Below, piece after piece: positions 11,265 through 21,975 of a stretch of DNA of 64,000 nt. Origin of the DNA: Symbiodinium natans. Lineage: Eukaryota > Sar > Dinophyceae > Suessiales > Symbiodiniaceae. The stretch lies in NCBI GenBank assembly GCA_905221605.1, contig CAJNDS010002281.1, forward strand, positions 365,552 through 429,551, given 5' to 3'. Below the pieces are notes generated by a model. That model was not told the DNA's origin. It saw only the letters and a list, made by a program, of their open reading frames with translations, and did no database searches. Numbering within the stretch: the stretch's first letter is position 1; every line of letters begins with the position of its first letter. A program made the position numbers and the translations under genes.

Positions 11265-11374
11265 AACCCTAAACCCTAAACCCTAAACCCTAAACCCTAA
11301 ACCCTAAACCCTAAACCCTAAACCCTAAACCCTAAACCCTAAACCCTAAACCCTAAACCCTAAACCCTAAACCC
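11265..11374. repeat. CCCTAAA array
   Basis: About 15 perfect copies. A TTTAGGG array lies at 11080-11135. The unique DNA between them (11136-11264) has the opposite arrangement to the exon islands, as expected for intron interior. Confidence 0.9.
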
Positions 11375-11379
11375 TCAAG

Positions 11380-11422
11380 TTCTTCGGGCCTAAGGAGGAT
11401 GTGTGTTACGGCTTCACATCAC
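11380..11422 (+). CDS. Candidate exon
   Basis: CCCTCAAG is followed by FFGPKEDVCYGFTS and a possible donor CACGA|GTCTCC; the frame stays open to about 11465. Phase 0 matches the end of 10507-10581. Function unknown. Confidence 0.35.
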
Positions 11423-11489
11423 GAGTCTCCGTGACTTCATCAGTGCCATCGTCCCCTGGTTTCGGGTGTAGGGTTGAGGGTTTAGGGTT

Positions 11490-12480
11490 TAGGGTTTAGG
11501 GTTTGGGGTTTAGGGTTTGGGGTTTAGGGTTTGGGGTTTAGGGCCTTAAAGCTCTGCAACCCTTAAAAGCCCTGCAAGACTCAACATACCTTTAACCGTA
11601 AAGCCTTAAGCTCTAAAGCTTTAAGCCCAAAAAGACCCTTCAAGCCCTGAACCCCTTGAAGCCCTCAAACCCACGAAAAAGCCCCAATACCTGCAGAGGC
11701 GCTCTTTGTGGATCTTCTGCAGGTGCCGAAGGTGGGCTCTTCAGGGTTTCGGGTTTCAGGTTTTATGGCTTAGGGTTTGGGGTTTAGGGTTAAGGGTTTA
11801 GGGGTTAGGGTTTAGGGCCTCTAGGGCTTACAGAGTTTAGGGCTTAGGGTTTAGGCTTCAGGACTGAGGGCTTGGGGACGTAGGATCGAGACCCGAGGTT
11901 GGTCGAAGAGTTCTATTGGGATTCTAGGCCCCTGCGCAAGAGGAGATCCGTCGCGACGCCCTTCGCCGGCTTCTTGCGCCTTCGGTTTACTTTGAGGGTT
12001 TAGGGCAAAGCTTAGGGTTTAAGCTTCAGGGCTCGGGTTGAGGGGTGCGGGGGGTTCAGGGTTTAGGGTTTTAGGGTGTAGGGTTTAGGGCCAGACGTGC
12101 CTTGAAGCATTGAGACCCTAACTTCTGGAAGAACCGTGGAGTTTTCCGAACTTCCAAGCACTATATCCAAGACCCCTAAAACCCTACAATCCTTCAAACC
12201 CGAGACCCCCAAAGCCTAAGCCATGTAAACCCAGAGCGATGATCCCTCAATGCTGTTGTTTCGCTCTTTTGTGGGCAAAACCTCCGCACTTATCCGACAG
12301 ACGCAAGTCCGACCGAACCTTAAAATGATTGAACCCCGAACCCTAGAATCCCGAACCCTCAACCCCAACCCCTAAGCACGAAGGAGCCCAGGCCGCCGAC
12401 CCAGGAAGCCGCAAACAGCCGAGAGTCAACAATGCCTCAGCCCGTTCAGGGCTTACATGAAGGTAGCAAGCCTAACCGCT
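11490..12480. other. Spacer with decayed telomere units
   Basis: TTTAGGG remnants at 11475-11545 and 12060-12085, otherwise unique sequence in which I could not support any exon. Confidence 0.35.
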
Positions 12481-12495
12481 CGAAAGATTTGTCTC

Positions 12496-12830
12496 ACCCT
12501 AAACCCTAAACCCTAAACCCTAAACCCTAAACCCTAAACCCTAAACCCTAAACCCTAAACCCTAAACCCTAAACCCTAAACCCTAAACCCTACAAGGTTG
12601 GGGTTTACGGTCTATAGGTTTCTTTTTTTTGGGTGGGGAGGGGGGGGGACCTTACCTCGACCTCTCTAGGCTCCCCCTTGTGAACCCTAAGCCCGAAGCC
12701 CTAAGCCCTAAGCCCTAAACCCCAAACCCCAAACCCTAAACCCTAAACCCTAAACCGAAATCCTAAACCCTAAACCCTAAACCCTAAACCCTAAACCCCA
12801 AACCCTAAACCCTAAACCATAAACCCGATC
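12496..12830. repeat. CCCTAAA arrays
   Basis: Perfect array at 12496-12592 and a mixed array at 12700-12826. The latter abuts an 80-bp island (12836-12900), possibly reading PADWQLHWQPVG, then TTTAGGG from 12906. Confidence 0.85.
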
Positions 12831-13756
12831 CCAAGGACCGGCCGACTGGCAGCTCCATTGGCAGCCCGTGGGCAGGGCTTCGGGCCCCCTGGGCTAGGAT
12901 TCAGGGGTTTAGGGTTTAGGGTTTAGGGTTTGGGGTTTAGGGTTTAGGGTTCAGGGTTTAGTGTTTTTTAGGGTTTGAGGTGGAATGTCCAGGGCTCAGA
13001 TCTGCCTCGGGGTTTGGAGATTCTGGGGCTTAGGTTCCCTGGGCACAGTGCTTCGGGGGTCTAGAGGAGTAGGGAGGTTCCAGTGTTGAGGGGTTTAGGG
13101 CTTAGGGTTTAGGGTTTAGGGTTTAGGGTTTTGGTGAAGGCTTGGGGGGGTCGCAGGCTTGAGGTTGGCTGCTTCCGGCCCGGGAGGTTCAAGTTTCATC
13201 GGGAATGCTTGGGTTTAGGGTTCGAGATGAGGGTGTAGGGTGTTTTGGGTTTGGGGCCCTAAGCCCTAATTCCTAAACCCTAAACCCTAAACCCTAAACC
13301 CCAAGCCCTAAACCCCAAACCCTAAACCCCAAACCCTAAACCCTAAACCCTGAGGGCCCGGGGGGGGGTCCGTGTCGCTGGCGCTCAGGCTTCCGTATAG
13401 GAAGCCCTACCCCAAACCCTAAGCCCTAAACCCTAAACCCCAAACCCTGAAGCCTTATATAACCCTAAACCCCTAACCCCCTCCCCCTCCACGCAAGGTT
13501 TACGGAGCCCTGAAATATTGGTGGCGTTTGTCCCTCAAACCCTAAGCCCCTGTCTGAGATTCACAAAACCCAGCAGGACCCTAAGCCCTGAACCTTGAAC
13601 CCCAGACTCCAGACCCCCTTGACCCCAGAAGTACCTCAAAGCAAGCCCTGCACACCCCGAAAGCCTCCCGCAGTCCACCTTGAAACGCGGGCTTAGGGTT
13701 TAGGGTATTTAGGGCTTCTCGGGTTTGACTCCGAAGACCAAACCCCAAACCTAAAT

Positions 13757-13851
13757 GGGTTCTTAGTAGGGAGCGAGGGAATTCGGTACCCTACACATCC
13801 CTGGCAGGGCTTGTCTGGGAATGTAATTCCCTCATTCCCTACCAAAGAGCC
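13757..13851. mobile_element. Small inverted-repeat element, family D
   Basis: GGTTCTTAGTAGGGAGCGAG at the left is complementary to TCATTCCCTACCAAAGAGCC at the right. A second copy is at 16189-16269 and a likely left half at about 17492-17515. Predicted to fold as a hairpin; no coding capacity. Confidence 0.6.
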
Positions 13852-14023
13852 AGCAAGAGGAATATTATTCGAGGTCAGAGGCCCTCATTCCCTACACCCT
13901 AAACTGCCATTTGCTCAAGAACCACCCAAAAAGTGAGGATCTTTTTCCTTACAAGGGAAATATAGGGATTGTTTTTTTTTGTGTGTGTGTGTGTGTGCTT
14001 TTGTTGCGGGTTCTTTAGCACAG

Positions 14024-14099
14024 AGGTGACGGACATCGACGACATCTCCTTGGTGCAGACCAGCAGCAACTTTCGCCCTCCGGACCTTCGGCGGCAAGG
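14024..14099 (+). CDS. Candidate exon with strong acceptor
   Basis: A (TG)n/T-rich tract and TTCTTTAGCACAG form a convincing 3' splice site. The frame (2 bases, then VTDIDDISLVQTSSNFRPPD and LRRQ) ends at CAAGG|GTTGTG. A TTTAGGG array follows at 14128-14235. Product unknown. A minus-strand frame overlapping it looks like a shadow. Confidence 0.5.
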
Positions 14100-14370
14100 G
14101 TTGTGGAGATTGTTTTGTTTCTGACAGTTAGGGTTTAGGGTTTAGGGTTTAGGGTTTAGGGTTTAGGGTTTAGGGTTTAGGGTTTAGGGTTTAGGGTTTG
14201 GGGTTTGGGGTTTAGGGTTTAGGGTTTAGGGTTTGCTTCAACAGGCATTCTGCTTTTTTAAGGGGGCAGGCCCTCTTTTTTGGACGCTCCCAATGTAGGC
14301 CGTTGACTGGTTTAGGGGTTTCGTGGTTCTTGAGGGGTGGGGCTCTACTTGCTTTTGCTGCTGTGAACCC

Positions 14371-14515
14371 TACTTGAAGGTTCATGGTCCTTATTCACCA
14401 AGTATACCTGTTACTTGAAACCCAAATTCTAACCATATTAGGGCACTTAAGGGGCTTACAAGTGGGTGACCAGTACAGTCATAATTGGTTAATAAGTACC
14501 ATGAACCTCCAAGTA
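14371..14515. mobile_element. Inverted-repeat element, family A (copy 1)
   Basis: Ends are TACTTGAAGGTTCATGGT and ACCATGAACCTCCAAGTA, with an AT-richer core full of TATAAG/GGTTATAA-like words. Other copies are at 15925-16068, 22362-22487 and 25936-26080. A MITE- or introner-sized element of about 145 bp. Confidence 0.7.
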
Positions 14516-14529
14516 AACCTTGAACCCTG

Positions 14530-15050
14530 TATTAAGTATTAATTGCTTCAGAACCCACAAAAAGTCTTAATATTCTTTGTCGCGAGGGCATTCCAGGGAT
14601 TATTATCTGCGTTTTTAAAGGGCGTGTTCTTCAGCAAATAGTAGTGTAGCAGTGTAGCCTGAACACGAAGCAGCTATTTGTCCTCTACCCGGCTCCAGTT
14701 ACCTGAGCATTGTTAAACTTCTCTCTGCACCCCCCGACCCCAAAGCCCCATAAGTCCTAAACACCTAGGGCCCCTAAACCCTCCTAAACCCTAAACCCCA
14801 AACCGGAAACCCTAAACCCTAACCATAAACCGAGCCCCGAGCTTCACATCCAACTCCCGCCTCAACCCAAACCACACCAAGCACTCAGTGACTCGATTTC
14901 TGTTCAGGAACGGAAGTTACCATACCATGGGTATGTGGTGTCTTTCTTTTACGGGACCTAAACCTGAAACCCATTGTGACTAAGCCCGAAACCAACACCC
15001 CAACCCTACACCCCAAACCCCGAACCCTAAACCCGAAACCCCGATGCAAG
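14530..15050. other. Unique intron-like DNA, no exon supported
   Basis: Unique sequence at 14530-14740, then decayed CCCTAAA units. I see nothing coding apart from the candidate exon that starts at 15051. Confidence 0.35.
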
Positions 15051-15139
15051 TTCGCCCGTACCGCCGCAGGACTGGTGCTCTCCTGAGGAGGAAGAGGCGC
15101 AGGCGGAAGCGCAAAGGCGTGCTGACCCGCCACAGGAAG
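15051..15139 (+). CDS. Coiled-coil-like gene, candidate exon 1
   Basis: Follows CCCGATGCAAG. One base, then 29 codons including SPVPPQDWCSPEEEEAQAEA and QRRADPPQE, then one base, ending at GGAAG|GCCGGG. Acidic and glutamine-rich. First member of a nine-exon run whose phases agree at every junction (1+2, 1+2, 0, 1+2, 0, 2+1, 0, 0). The true start of the gene is not seen; earlier islands may belong to it. I chose the sites by eye, so agreement is supportive rather than decisive. Confidence 0.45.
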
Positions 15140-15786
15140 GCCGGGGGAAACCTCTAGGGGGTTTAGGGCCTTCAGGGTTTAGGGCCTTTGGGAATACGGT
15201 GTGTAGGGTTGAGGTGGTTGAGGGGAAGGGCTGGCGCAAGGCTGGGTGTGGCGTGGGGATCAGTTCACGGTTCAAGATGGGGGTTTGGGGATGTGCGACC
15301 CTCAAAGTACCAGAATAGCCGGCATGAGACAGTATACGGTACTCATAGGGCTCTTCTCTTTGTCATTTGAGGGTGCAGGTACGGTTTTCTGGTGGTTTTG
15401 CCCTTGGGGTTGAAGGGTTTTCGGGTTGAGGGTTTATGGTTTGCGGGTGGCGAAATCTCACCCCATGAGCGACCCTCAACCCTCAACCCTCAACCCTCAA
15501 CCGTAAACCCTAAACCCTAAACCCTCAACCCTAGCAAAGAAAAGCCAAACCCTAGGCTTAGATGATCTTTGTAAAGCTCCCAGGCTGCTCAAGCCCTTGC
15601 AGACCCCCTTCCCCATGCCCCATCCCCCCCCCCCCCCCAACAAAAAGCACTAAAAAGTAACAGCAATTCTGGAAAAAACAATGAAACAAAAGTAAGAAAA
15701 TAGAATAGTAATTATCATAAACAACAATCTTTCACAATAGCAAGAACAGTAAAAAATGCCATACCGACAAGCTTTGGGCTTCGCAG

Positions 15787-15828
15787 GGCCGGCGCATGAC
15801 TTCCAGCCACCCCAACGCCGCATCGCGG
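15787..15828 (+). CDS. Coiled-coil-like gene, candidate exon 2
   Basis: CTTCGCAG precedes 2 bases, 13 codons (PAHDFQPPQRRIA) and 1 base, ending at GCGG|GCTGCAAG. Upstream is AT-rich intron DNA and downstream is TTTAGGG (15864-15917). This is the weakest exon of the run because two other frames are also open. Confidence 0.35.
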
Positions 15829-15924
15829 GCTGCAAGACGATGCTTTGGGGGATTAGGGCCCCTGGTTTAGGGTTTAGGGTTTAGGGTTTAGGGTTTAGGG
15901 TTTAGGGTTTAGGGTTCAGGGCTA

Positions 15925-16068
15925 CACTTGGAGGTTCATGGTACTTATAACTCAATTATGACTGTACTTAGAGCCCACTTATAAGCCCCTTAAGCGCCTA
16001 GTGTGGTTAGAGTTGGGTTACAAGCGGAGTTATAATTGGGTTATTAAGTACCAGGAATCCTCCAAGTA
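15925..16068. mobile_element. Inverted-repeat element, family A (copy 2)
   Basis: ACTTGGAGGTTCATGGTACT at the left and AGTACCAGGAATCCTCCAAGT at the right, with TATAAG/GGTTATAA internal words. Lies inside a presumed intron of the coiled-coil-like gene, directly after a TTTAGGG array. Confidence 0.75.
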
Positions 16069-16188
16069 TGTAGGATAACGGGGACCCTGAAAAGGGAACC
16101 CTTCCGAACCCTCTTCTGGCTCTTAAACCGGGACCTCATTCAGAGGGTCTATATCCGCAAGGGTTCCCCTAATCCTATCCCCTACACT

Positions 16189-16269
16189 GGTTCTTTGTAG
16201 GGAATGAGGGAATGAGGGCCCTTTCAGGGATCGTATGGGGTCCTCATTCCCTCATTCCTCTTGAGAACC
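16189..16269. mobile_element. Inverted-repeat element, family D (copy 2)
   Basis: GGTTCTTTGTAGGGAATGAG and its complement TCATTCCCTCATTCCTC...GAGAACC bound an 80-bp hairpin-forming sequence related to 13757-13851. Confidence 0.6.
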
Positions 16270-16479
16270 CGCCAGTAGGAGGTTCGGGAGGCGGGGGGGG
16301 GGGGGGGTGTGGCGGGGAGTTTAGGGTTTAGGGTTTAGGGTTCAGATCTTAGACAGCGTTTGCAAGTTTCAAGGTTCCATTGCCGGTTTATCAGTTTGAG
16401 GCTTCAGGGCTTAAGGGTTTATAGCTTACATCAGTGTTTTCCAACAAGGGTTTGTTTGTGGTTGTAAACCCTAACCTCC

Positions 16480-16825
16480 TAGACTCCTAAACCCTAAACT
16501 CCGAAACTCCTAAACCCTAAACCCCTAAACCCCTAAACTCCTAAACTCCTGAACCCCTGAACTCGTAAGAACCCCAAACTGCTAACCTCCTAACCTCCTA
16601 AACTCCTAAACTTCCTAAACTGCCTAAACTGCTAAACAAAGAGCCCTCAACCCCGAACTCCTTAACTCCTAAACTCCTAAACTCCTAAGCAAAGAGCCCT
16701 CAGCCCCCAACTCCAAGCCCCTAAACCCTAAACCCTAAACCCTAATCCCAAACCCCAGGCCCTAAACCCTAAACCCTAACCCTAAACCCTAAACCCTAAC
16801 CCCTAAACCCTAAACCCTAAACTCC
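16480..16825. repeat. CTCCTAAA-variant and CCCTAAA arrays
   Basis: Units of the form ACTCCTAA (16480-16690) grade into canonical CCCTAAA (16720-16825). A block starting GAGCCCTCA(A/G)CCCC is duplicated at 16640 and 16695. Confidence 0.7.
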
Positions 16826-16833
16826 AAGCCCAG

Positions 16834-16877
16834 GAGAAGGTCGCACAGGACATGTACCCGCGATGCGCACAAAGGAG
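16834..16877 (+). CDS. Coiled-coil-like gene, candidate exon 3
   Basis: CAAGCCCAG precedes 2 bases and 14 codons (EGRTGHVPAMRTKE), ending in phase 0 at AAGGAG|GCGGAC. Flanked by CCCTAAA (left) and TTTAGGG (16894-16965, right). Joins in frame to the strongly charged exon 4. Confidence 0.4.
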
Positions 16878-17584
16878 GCGGACCTGGGCCGTCTAGGGTT
16901 TAGGGTTTAGGGTTTAGGGTTTAGGGTTTAGGGTTTAGGGTTTAGGGTTTAGGGTTTAGGGTTGAAGGTTTTGGATTTCAGGTTTAGGGTTTTAGGGTTT
17001 AATGTTTAGGTGCTTCAGTTGAGGGTTTTGGCGTCTAAGGTCTGGCAGCAAGAGGCTTCGGGGGTACAACATTGCGCGTGATGATTCGTAAGCGGCGTAC
17101 TTCTACAGTATCCCTGATTTGACGGTTTAGACTTGAGGTGATTCCTTGGACTTGACCGTCCATTCTCCAGCATTTGCCCACACGACGCTGAGGATAAGTT
17201 TTGGTCGTCCCCGGCCCTAAAACCCCAAACCCAAAACCCTAACCCTATAACTAACTCCTAAAGCCTATAACCCTAAACCCTAAACCCCAAACCCTAAACC
17301 CTAAACCCTAAACCCTAGACCCACATCCCCAGAATCCCTTGCGCCCTATAGGGCCCCTGGCCCTGCAAGCCCCATAAGCCCTGCAAGTCCTGAAAAATCC
17401 TGGTCAACAAACTCTAGACCCCTGGTTCTTAGGGTTTCGGGTTTCGGGTTTCGTAGGGTTTAGGGTTTAGGGTTTAGGGTTTAGGGTTTAGGGTTAGTAG
17501 GGAATGAGGGAATTCGGGCCCGGCATATGCCCTTGCGGCCGAGTTTCGGGTATGGGTTTGGCGTGTAGGTTTTGTTGCCTTCAG

Positions 17585-17648
17585 GAGGTGGAGGACATCG
17601 AGCGCCAGGAGAGGGAGCGCCAACGCCGCAGCGAGCGGGAGCGCCGAG
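17585..17648 (+). CDS. Coiled-coil-like gene, candidate exon 4
   Basis: GTAGGTTTTGTTGCCTTCAG is an excellent polypyrimidine-AG acceptor. The exon has 21 codons (EVEDIERQERERQRRSERER then R) plus 1 base and ends at CGAG|GCTTTC. Dense E/R alternation predicts a long charged helix. This is one of the clearest exons in the window. Confidence 0.55.
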
Positions 17649-17903
17649 GCTTTCTGCGGTTTGGGTTTTGACATTTCATGGGTGCTTTTGTGCTAGGGTT
17701 ATAAGAGCCCTAACTATATAGGTACGGTTGCCGCACGTATAACCTTGTAAGTCCCCACGAACCTCCAAATAGACCCTAAAACCCTATACCCAATGCCGAA
17801 ACCTAAAACCCTCAACCCTCAACCCTAAACCCTAAACCCTAAACCCTGAACCCTAAAAGCCACATCCTAAACCCGAAGCCCCAGTGTAGGGTGGATCCTG
17901 CAG

Positions 17904-17941
17904 GTGACGCAAGGTCGCGAAGAGGCGACGAGCCAGCCGAG
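17904..17941 (+). CDS. Coiled-coil-like gene, candidate exon 5
   Basis: GGATCCTGCAG precedes 2 bases and 12 codons (DARSRRGDEPAE), ending at CCGAG|GCAAGG, a GC donor with good consensus. TTTAGGG repeats start 17 bp downstream. The 1+2 phase with exon 4 fits. Confidence 0.5.
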
Positions 17942-18203
17942 GCAAGGTTTGTTGGGGGTTTAGGGTTTAGGGTTTAGGGTTTAGGGTTTAGGGTTTAGGG
18001 TGGGGGTTCAGTTTAGGGCTTAGGTTTCAGCAGTTCTGGCTTTGGGGCTTAGGATCTTTTTTGCCGTACATGCCCTAAGCCTTCTAAACCCTAAGCCCTA
18101 AACCCTTAAGATTAAACCCTGAACCCGAAACCCTAACCCTAAACCCTAACCCTAAACCCTAAACCCTAAAACCCTGATCCAAACCATCTCCTTCCCGTCC
18201 AAG

Positions 18204-18271
18204 CCGGCAGCCAGGTCTTCACCCGAAAGCGCGAGGCGTCTCCTGCAAGAGAACCCGCAGCAGCGCCCAAG
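18204..18271 (+). CDS. Coiled-coil-like gene, candidate exon 6
   Basis: CCATCTCCTTCCCGTCCAAG is a pyrimidine-rich acceptor. Twenty-two codons (PAARSSPESARRLLQENPQQ then RP) plus 2 bases end at CCAAG|GCATCC. Phase 0 at the start matches exon 5. Confidence 0.5.
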
Positions 18272-18682
18272 GCATCCGGGTTTTTGGCAGGTTTGTGGTT
18301 CGGGGGTTCAGGGTTAGTTAGGGACCCTAAGCCCGAAACCCCAAACTCTAAAGGGTTTCGGGTTCGGGTGGATATGGTGGCGGAAGGATCCTCAAAAGGC
18401 GTGGAAGTCCATTCGTGTGTAGGAACTTTGTGGAGTTAGGGTCCTGGAGGCCCCCCCCTATACTAAGAGACCTTAATCAGGATTAGAGTCTCCCCCTATG
18501 ATAATCACCATGAAGGAAGGTTAGTGTCAGGCAGAACATCCCATCCAACAGCCGTCATCCTTAGTGACCCAAGGCGCTGCATGCAACTCTTTACCCCAAA
18601 GCCAGGAGTTCCAGTTGGGGCTGTAGGGTTTAGGGCTGAGGGTTTAGGGTTTAGGGTTTAGGGTGGTATATAAACCCCGGAG

Positions 18683-18752
18683 CAACCACCGCAAGGCCAG
18701 CAACGCGAGTGAGGCCGCAGACGAAGAGGAAGCGGAGGACCCACATGCCGAG
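18683..18752 (+). CDS. Coiled-coil-like gene, candidate exon 7
   Basis: After AACCCCGGAG comes 1 base, then 23 codons (NHRKASNASEAADEEEAEDP then HAE), ending at GCCGAG|GCCGTC. Strongly acidic. A TTTAGGG array follows from 18785. The 2+1 phase with exon 6 gives a serine codon. Confidence 0.48.
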
Positions 18753-19153
18753 GCCGTCCCTCGGCTGCGACCATGCATGATTATAGGGTTTAGGGTTTAG
18801 GGTTTAGGGTTTAGGGTTGCCGGAATGGTCGATTTTTGAAGGCCGTCTGGGTTTAAGACCTGTTTACCTCAAAGTACCAACAATGATTCGCCGCGAGCCT
18901 CAAGTATCAAGGTGCAAGGGCTTAGTTGCCATGATTCTGGGTTAGTTCAGGGTTCAGGTACCCCAGACCAGACTCTCAGCCTAACGGGCTTGCGATCACC
19001 ACTTAAGGTGCCTCTGGGGCCCTGAACGCTAAACCTCAAACCCCCAATGGCCGACCCCCAAACCCCAAACCCGAAACCCTAAACCCTACACCCTAAGTCC
19101 TAAACCCTAAACCCTAAACCCCAAACCCCAAACCCCAAACCCTATCTTCTGAG

Positions 19154-19219
19154 GCAGCCTTGACGGAGCTCAAAGAACGGCTCGAAACGCTCAGCGCGGA
19201 AGCCTCCGAAAATCAGAAG
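19154..19219 (+). CDS. Coiled-coil-like gene, candidate exon 8
   Basis: CCCTATCTTCTGAG is followed by 22 codons (AALTELKERLETLSAEASEN then QK) ending in phase 0 at CAGAAG|GCGCCA. Leucines at i, i+3/4 spacing give a clear coiled-coil pattern. CCCTAAA/CCCCAAA repeats lie directly upstream and TTTAGGG downstream (19243). Confidence 0.55.
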
Positions 19220-19299
19220 GCGCCAACTTGGCTTTCTTTGTAGGGTTTAGGGTTTAGGGTTTAGGTTTAGGGTTCAGGGTTTAGGGTGCTCTTAGGACT

Positions 19300-20280
19300 C
19301 TAACCCTTTGGGCTTTTGTAGAAACTACAATAAGGAGCCTAAAAGTTAAACTTTTCGGAGGAAGAAGTCAGCCAAGTCAATCCGTGGGTCAGGGAACAAG
19401 TTTATAGGCTTTAGGAGTTTGGGGTTTCCGTGGTTTGGGTTTAGGATTTTGGGGTTTTAGGGTTTTGGGGTTAAGGAGTTTTGGGTTGAAGGTTTAGGGT
19501 TGTAAGGGGCTTAGGCTTTTGGGGTTTTGGATTTTAGGGTTTAAGGGCTGGAGCACATAGGGTTCTAGGGGGCTTAGAGTCTTAGGGTTTAGGGTTTCTG
19601 GAGGCTTTGGGGTTTGCGGGTATTCTTTCGGATATTTTTTAACTGACAGGGCTTAGGGGTTTAGGCGGGGTGTAGAAGGTTTCGTAGGGGTTTGTAGATT
19701 TCTAGGGTTGATCATGGGGTGTATAGGTTTGCCAGATTTTCTAGTATCCCATAGTTCAGGAAACCCCTACACCCTAAACCCTAAACCCTAAACCCTAAGC
19801 CCTAAACCCTAAACCCTAAACCCGAATAGGCCCTTATTCCCTTGTTCCAATCCTGAGGTTCCCCGGTTTAACCGCCTTCAGACAAGAAAAGGATCCCCCT
19901 TTCTTTCCGAGGCTACCCTTGGGACTAGTTGAGGATCTCCACTATGACTGAGGGGGTCTTCCCTTGCACTTCGATGTTTGGCATAGGTTTTTTGGGAGCT
20001 TAGGCTTTTCGGTTTCAGGATTTCAGGGTTGCAGGGTTTTGGTTCGAGGTATCAGCTCTTCAGGGTTGCTTTCAGGGTGTGTTGGGGTGGGGGGGGGGGG
20101 GGGGGTGGGGTTGGGGGGGGTGCACCTAAACCCTAAACCCTCAACCCTGAACCCTAAGACTGCGGGTTTAGGTGTTCAGGGTTTCAGGGCCCCGGGGTCT
20201 GGCGACTTCGGTTTCAGGGGCTTCAGGGGCGCTTTAATGTTTAGGGCTTGAGAGGGTTTAGGAAGTTCAGAGGGTTTAGG
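19300..20280. other. Intron-like spacer
   Basis: Decayed TTTAGGG/TTTTGGGG units, CCCTAAA at 19765-19825, unique DNA and a G17-like tract (20085-20120). No exon supported. Confidence 0.4.
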
Positions 20281-20282
20281 TT

Positions 20283-20383
20283 GGAATGTTCCTCCTTATA
20301 CTGACAGCCCGTAATAAGGATTACAACCCGGTGGTGCTAAAATCCCTATAAAGGACTGTTAGTTTTAAGGGGGGGAACATCCC
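20283..20383. mobile_element. Inverted-repeat element, family B (copy 1)
   Basis: GGAATGTTCCTCCTTATACT at the left and AGGGGGGGAACATCCC at the right; the inner arms (AATAAGGATT/AATCCCTATAAAGGACTGTTAG) also pair. Related copies at 31674-31767, 45526-45627 and 60229-60304. Confidence 0.7.
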
Positions 20384-20475
20384 AATGTTTAGGGGGTGTA
20401 TGGCTAAGGGCTTGAGGGGGCTTCAGAGGGCTCAACGGCACAAATGCATCCTAGGAAGCTGCACCAATTGTGCAG

Positions 20476-20508
20476 GAGTCGTTTCGTTTGCGGCAGCTGT
20501 GGGCGCAG
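20476..20508 (+). CDS. Coiled-coil-like gene, candidate exon 9
   Basis: CACCAATTGTGCAG precedes 11 codons (ESFRLRQLWAQ) ending at GCGCAG|GCCCGG. Phase 0 matches exon 8. If the donor is not used the frame runs on to a TAG at 20541-20543, so this could be the terminal exon. Confidence 0.42.
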
Positions 20509-20589
20509 GCCCGGCGGAGCTGCCGCATTCATACCGCAAGGCTCTAGGCGTAGGAAGGCTTAAGGGAGGTTCGGGGGGTGAGGCTCCTA

Positions 20590-21030
20590 GAAAGCCATAA
20601 GCCCTTGCCCCTCACTAAAGCAAGGCAAGACTTTGGCGTTGAACGTTTAGCGTGCAGGCCATGTGCGTAGCAGGAGGTTAACTTCAGGGTTTCATGGCAA
20701 AGGCTAGGCAGCGATGGTCGCCGAAAGCAGAAATGCTTTAGTTATGCAAGAATGTAAGCTACACCGTAGCACCACCACCATCACCACCATCAGCATCATC
20801 ATCACCACCACCACCAGGCCTTGATCATCACGATCATAATCCGCATCACCACAATGATAGCCATCCCCACCCTTCCCTCAGCGTTGGTGAACCAGATGGT
20901 GCTTGTGCTTCCATTTTGCTGATGCTGGCAAAGTTAAGGCCTGTTGCATGCACAAGATGAGCTAGTTTTGAGCGCATTGCTCCGAGACACGCGAATGGCT
21001 GTGTCAAGACTTAAGGATGTAGGGCCCAGG
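20590..21030. other. Unique stretch with CAC/CAT repeat
   Basis: Unique DNA with an imperfect (CAC/CAT)n run at 20768-20815. I recognise no gene. Confidence 0.4.
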
Positions 21031-21682
21031 GTTTTATTATCCTAAACCCTAAACCCTCAACCCTAAACCCTAAACCCTAAACCCTAACAAGGTGGTATGT
21101 AACCCAAGCGTCCCTAATACTCCCCACTACTCCCGAAGGCTCCCGAAGTTCCCAGAGGCTCTCTAGGTACCTACACCCCCATGAACCACCCGTCACTTAA
21201 GAAATCTATAATTTTAGGGCTCTTGGGTTTAGGGCTCTTGGGTTTAGGGTTTAGGGTTTAGGGTTTAGGGTTCACTCTCACCTGCTGCTGCTTGCCCTTC
21301 TCACTTCCTCGTCGGCGGGGCAGCGTGAGTACCATCCCTAAACCCTAAACCGTATAACCTAAACCCTAAACCCTGAACCCTAAACCCACTTGCACGCGAC
21401 TCCATGGTCAAGCATCATCGGCTTCAACATCTGATGCCAGCATGTGAATCTGGACCTCTAAACCCCTCAAGCCCTGAGCCCTCGGTTTAGGGTTTAGGGT
21501 TTAGGGTAAGGGTTTAGGGTTTAGGGTCCTCAACCATGCAAGCCCTAAAAGAAGCCCTACCTACACCCTAAACCCCAAATCCTGAGCCCTAAATTATGTA
21601 AAGCCCAACCCTAAGCCCTAAGCCCTAAACCATGTAAAGCCCCAACCCTCTGTAACCCAAGCGGCCCAGAACAACACCTGGG

Positions 21683-21720
21683 TTTTGGAGTACTATACAT
21701 TGATACTTTTTGTGCTTCAA
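21683..21720. mobile_element. Inverted-repeat element, family C, left half only
   Basis: TTTTGGAGTACTATACATTG matches the left arm of the elements at 5787 and 31850. The right arm is missing: a CCCTAAA array starts at 21729. Confidence 0.5.
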
Positions 21721-21727
21721 ACAATTG

Positions 21728-21931
21728 CCCTAAACCCTAAACCCTAAACCCTAAACCCTAAACCCTAAACCCTAAACCCTAAACCCTAAACCCTAAACCC
21801 TAAACCCTAAACCCTAAACCCTAAACCCTAAACCCTAAACCCTAAACCCTAAACCCTAAACCCTAAACCCTAAACCCTAAACCCTAAACCCTAAACCCTA
21901 AACCCTAAACCCTAAACCCTAAACCCTAAAC
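21728..21931. repeat. Longest perfect CCCTAAA array
   Basis: About 29 uninterrupted perfect copies ending 45 bp before the exon at 21976. Perfection over 204 bp suggests recent addition or expansion. Confidence 0.95.
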
Positions 21932-21975
21932 CGCACGGTCACGTCCGGGTGCACGCCCCCGGCCCCCGCCCACAG

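Noticed and set aside
13915-14097. Minus-strand 60-codon frame
   Set aside because: The + strand has a strong splice acceptor and a better coding frame over the same DNA.
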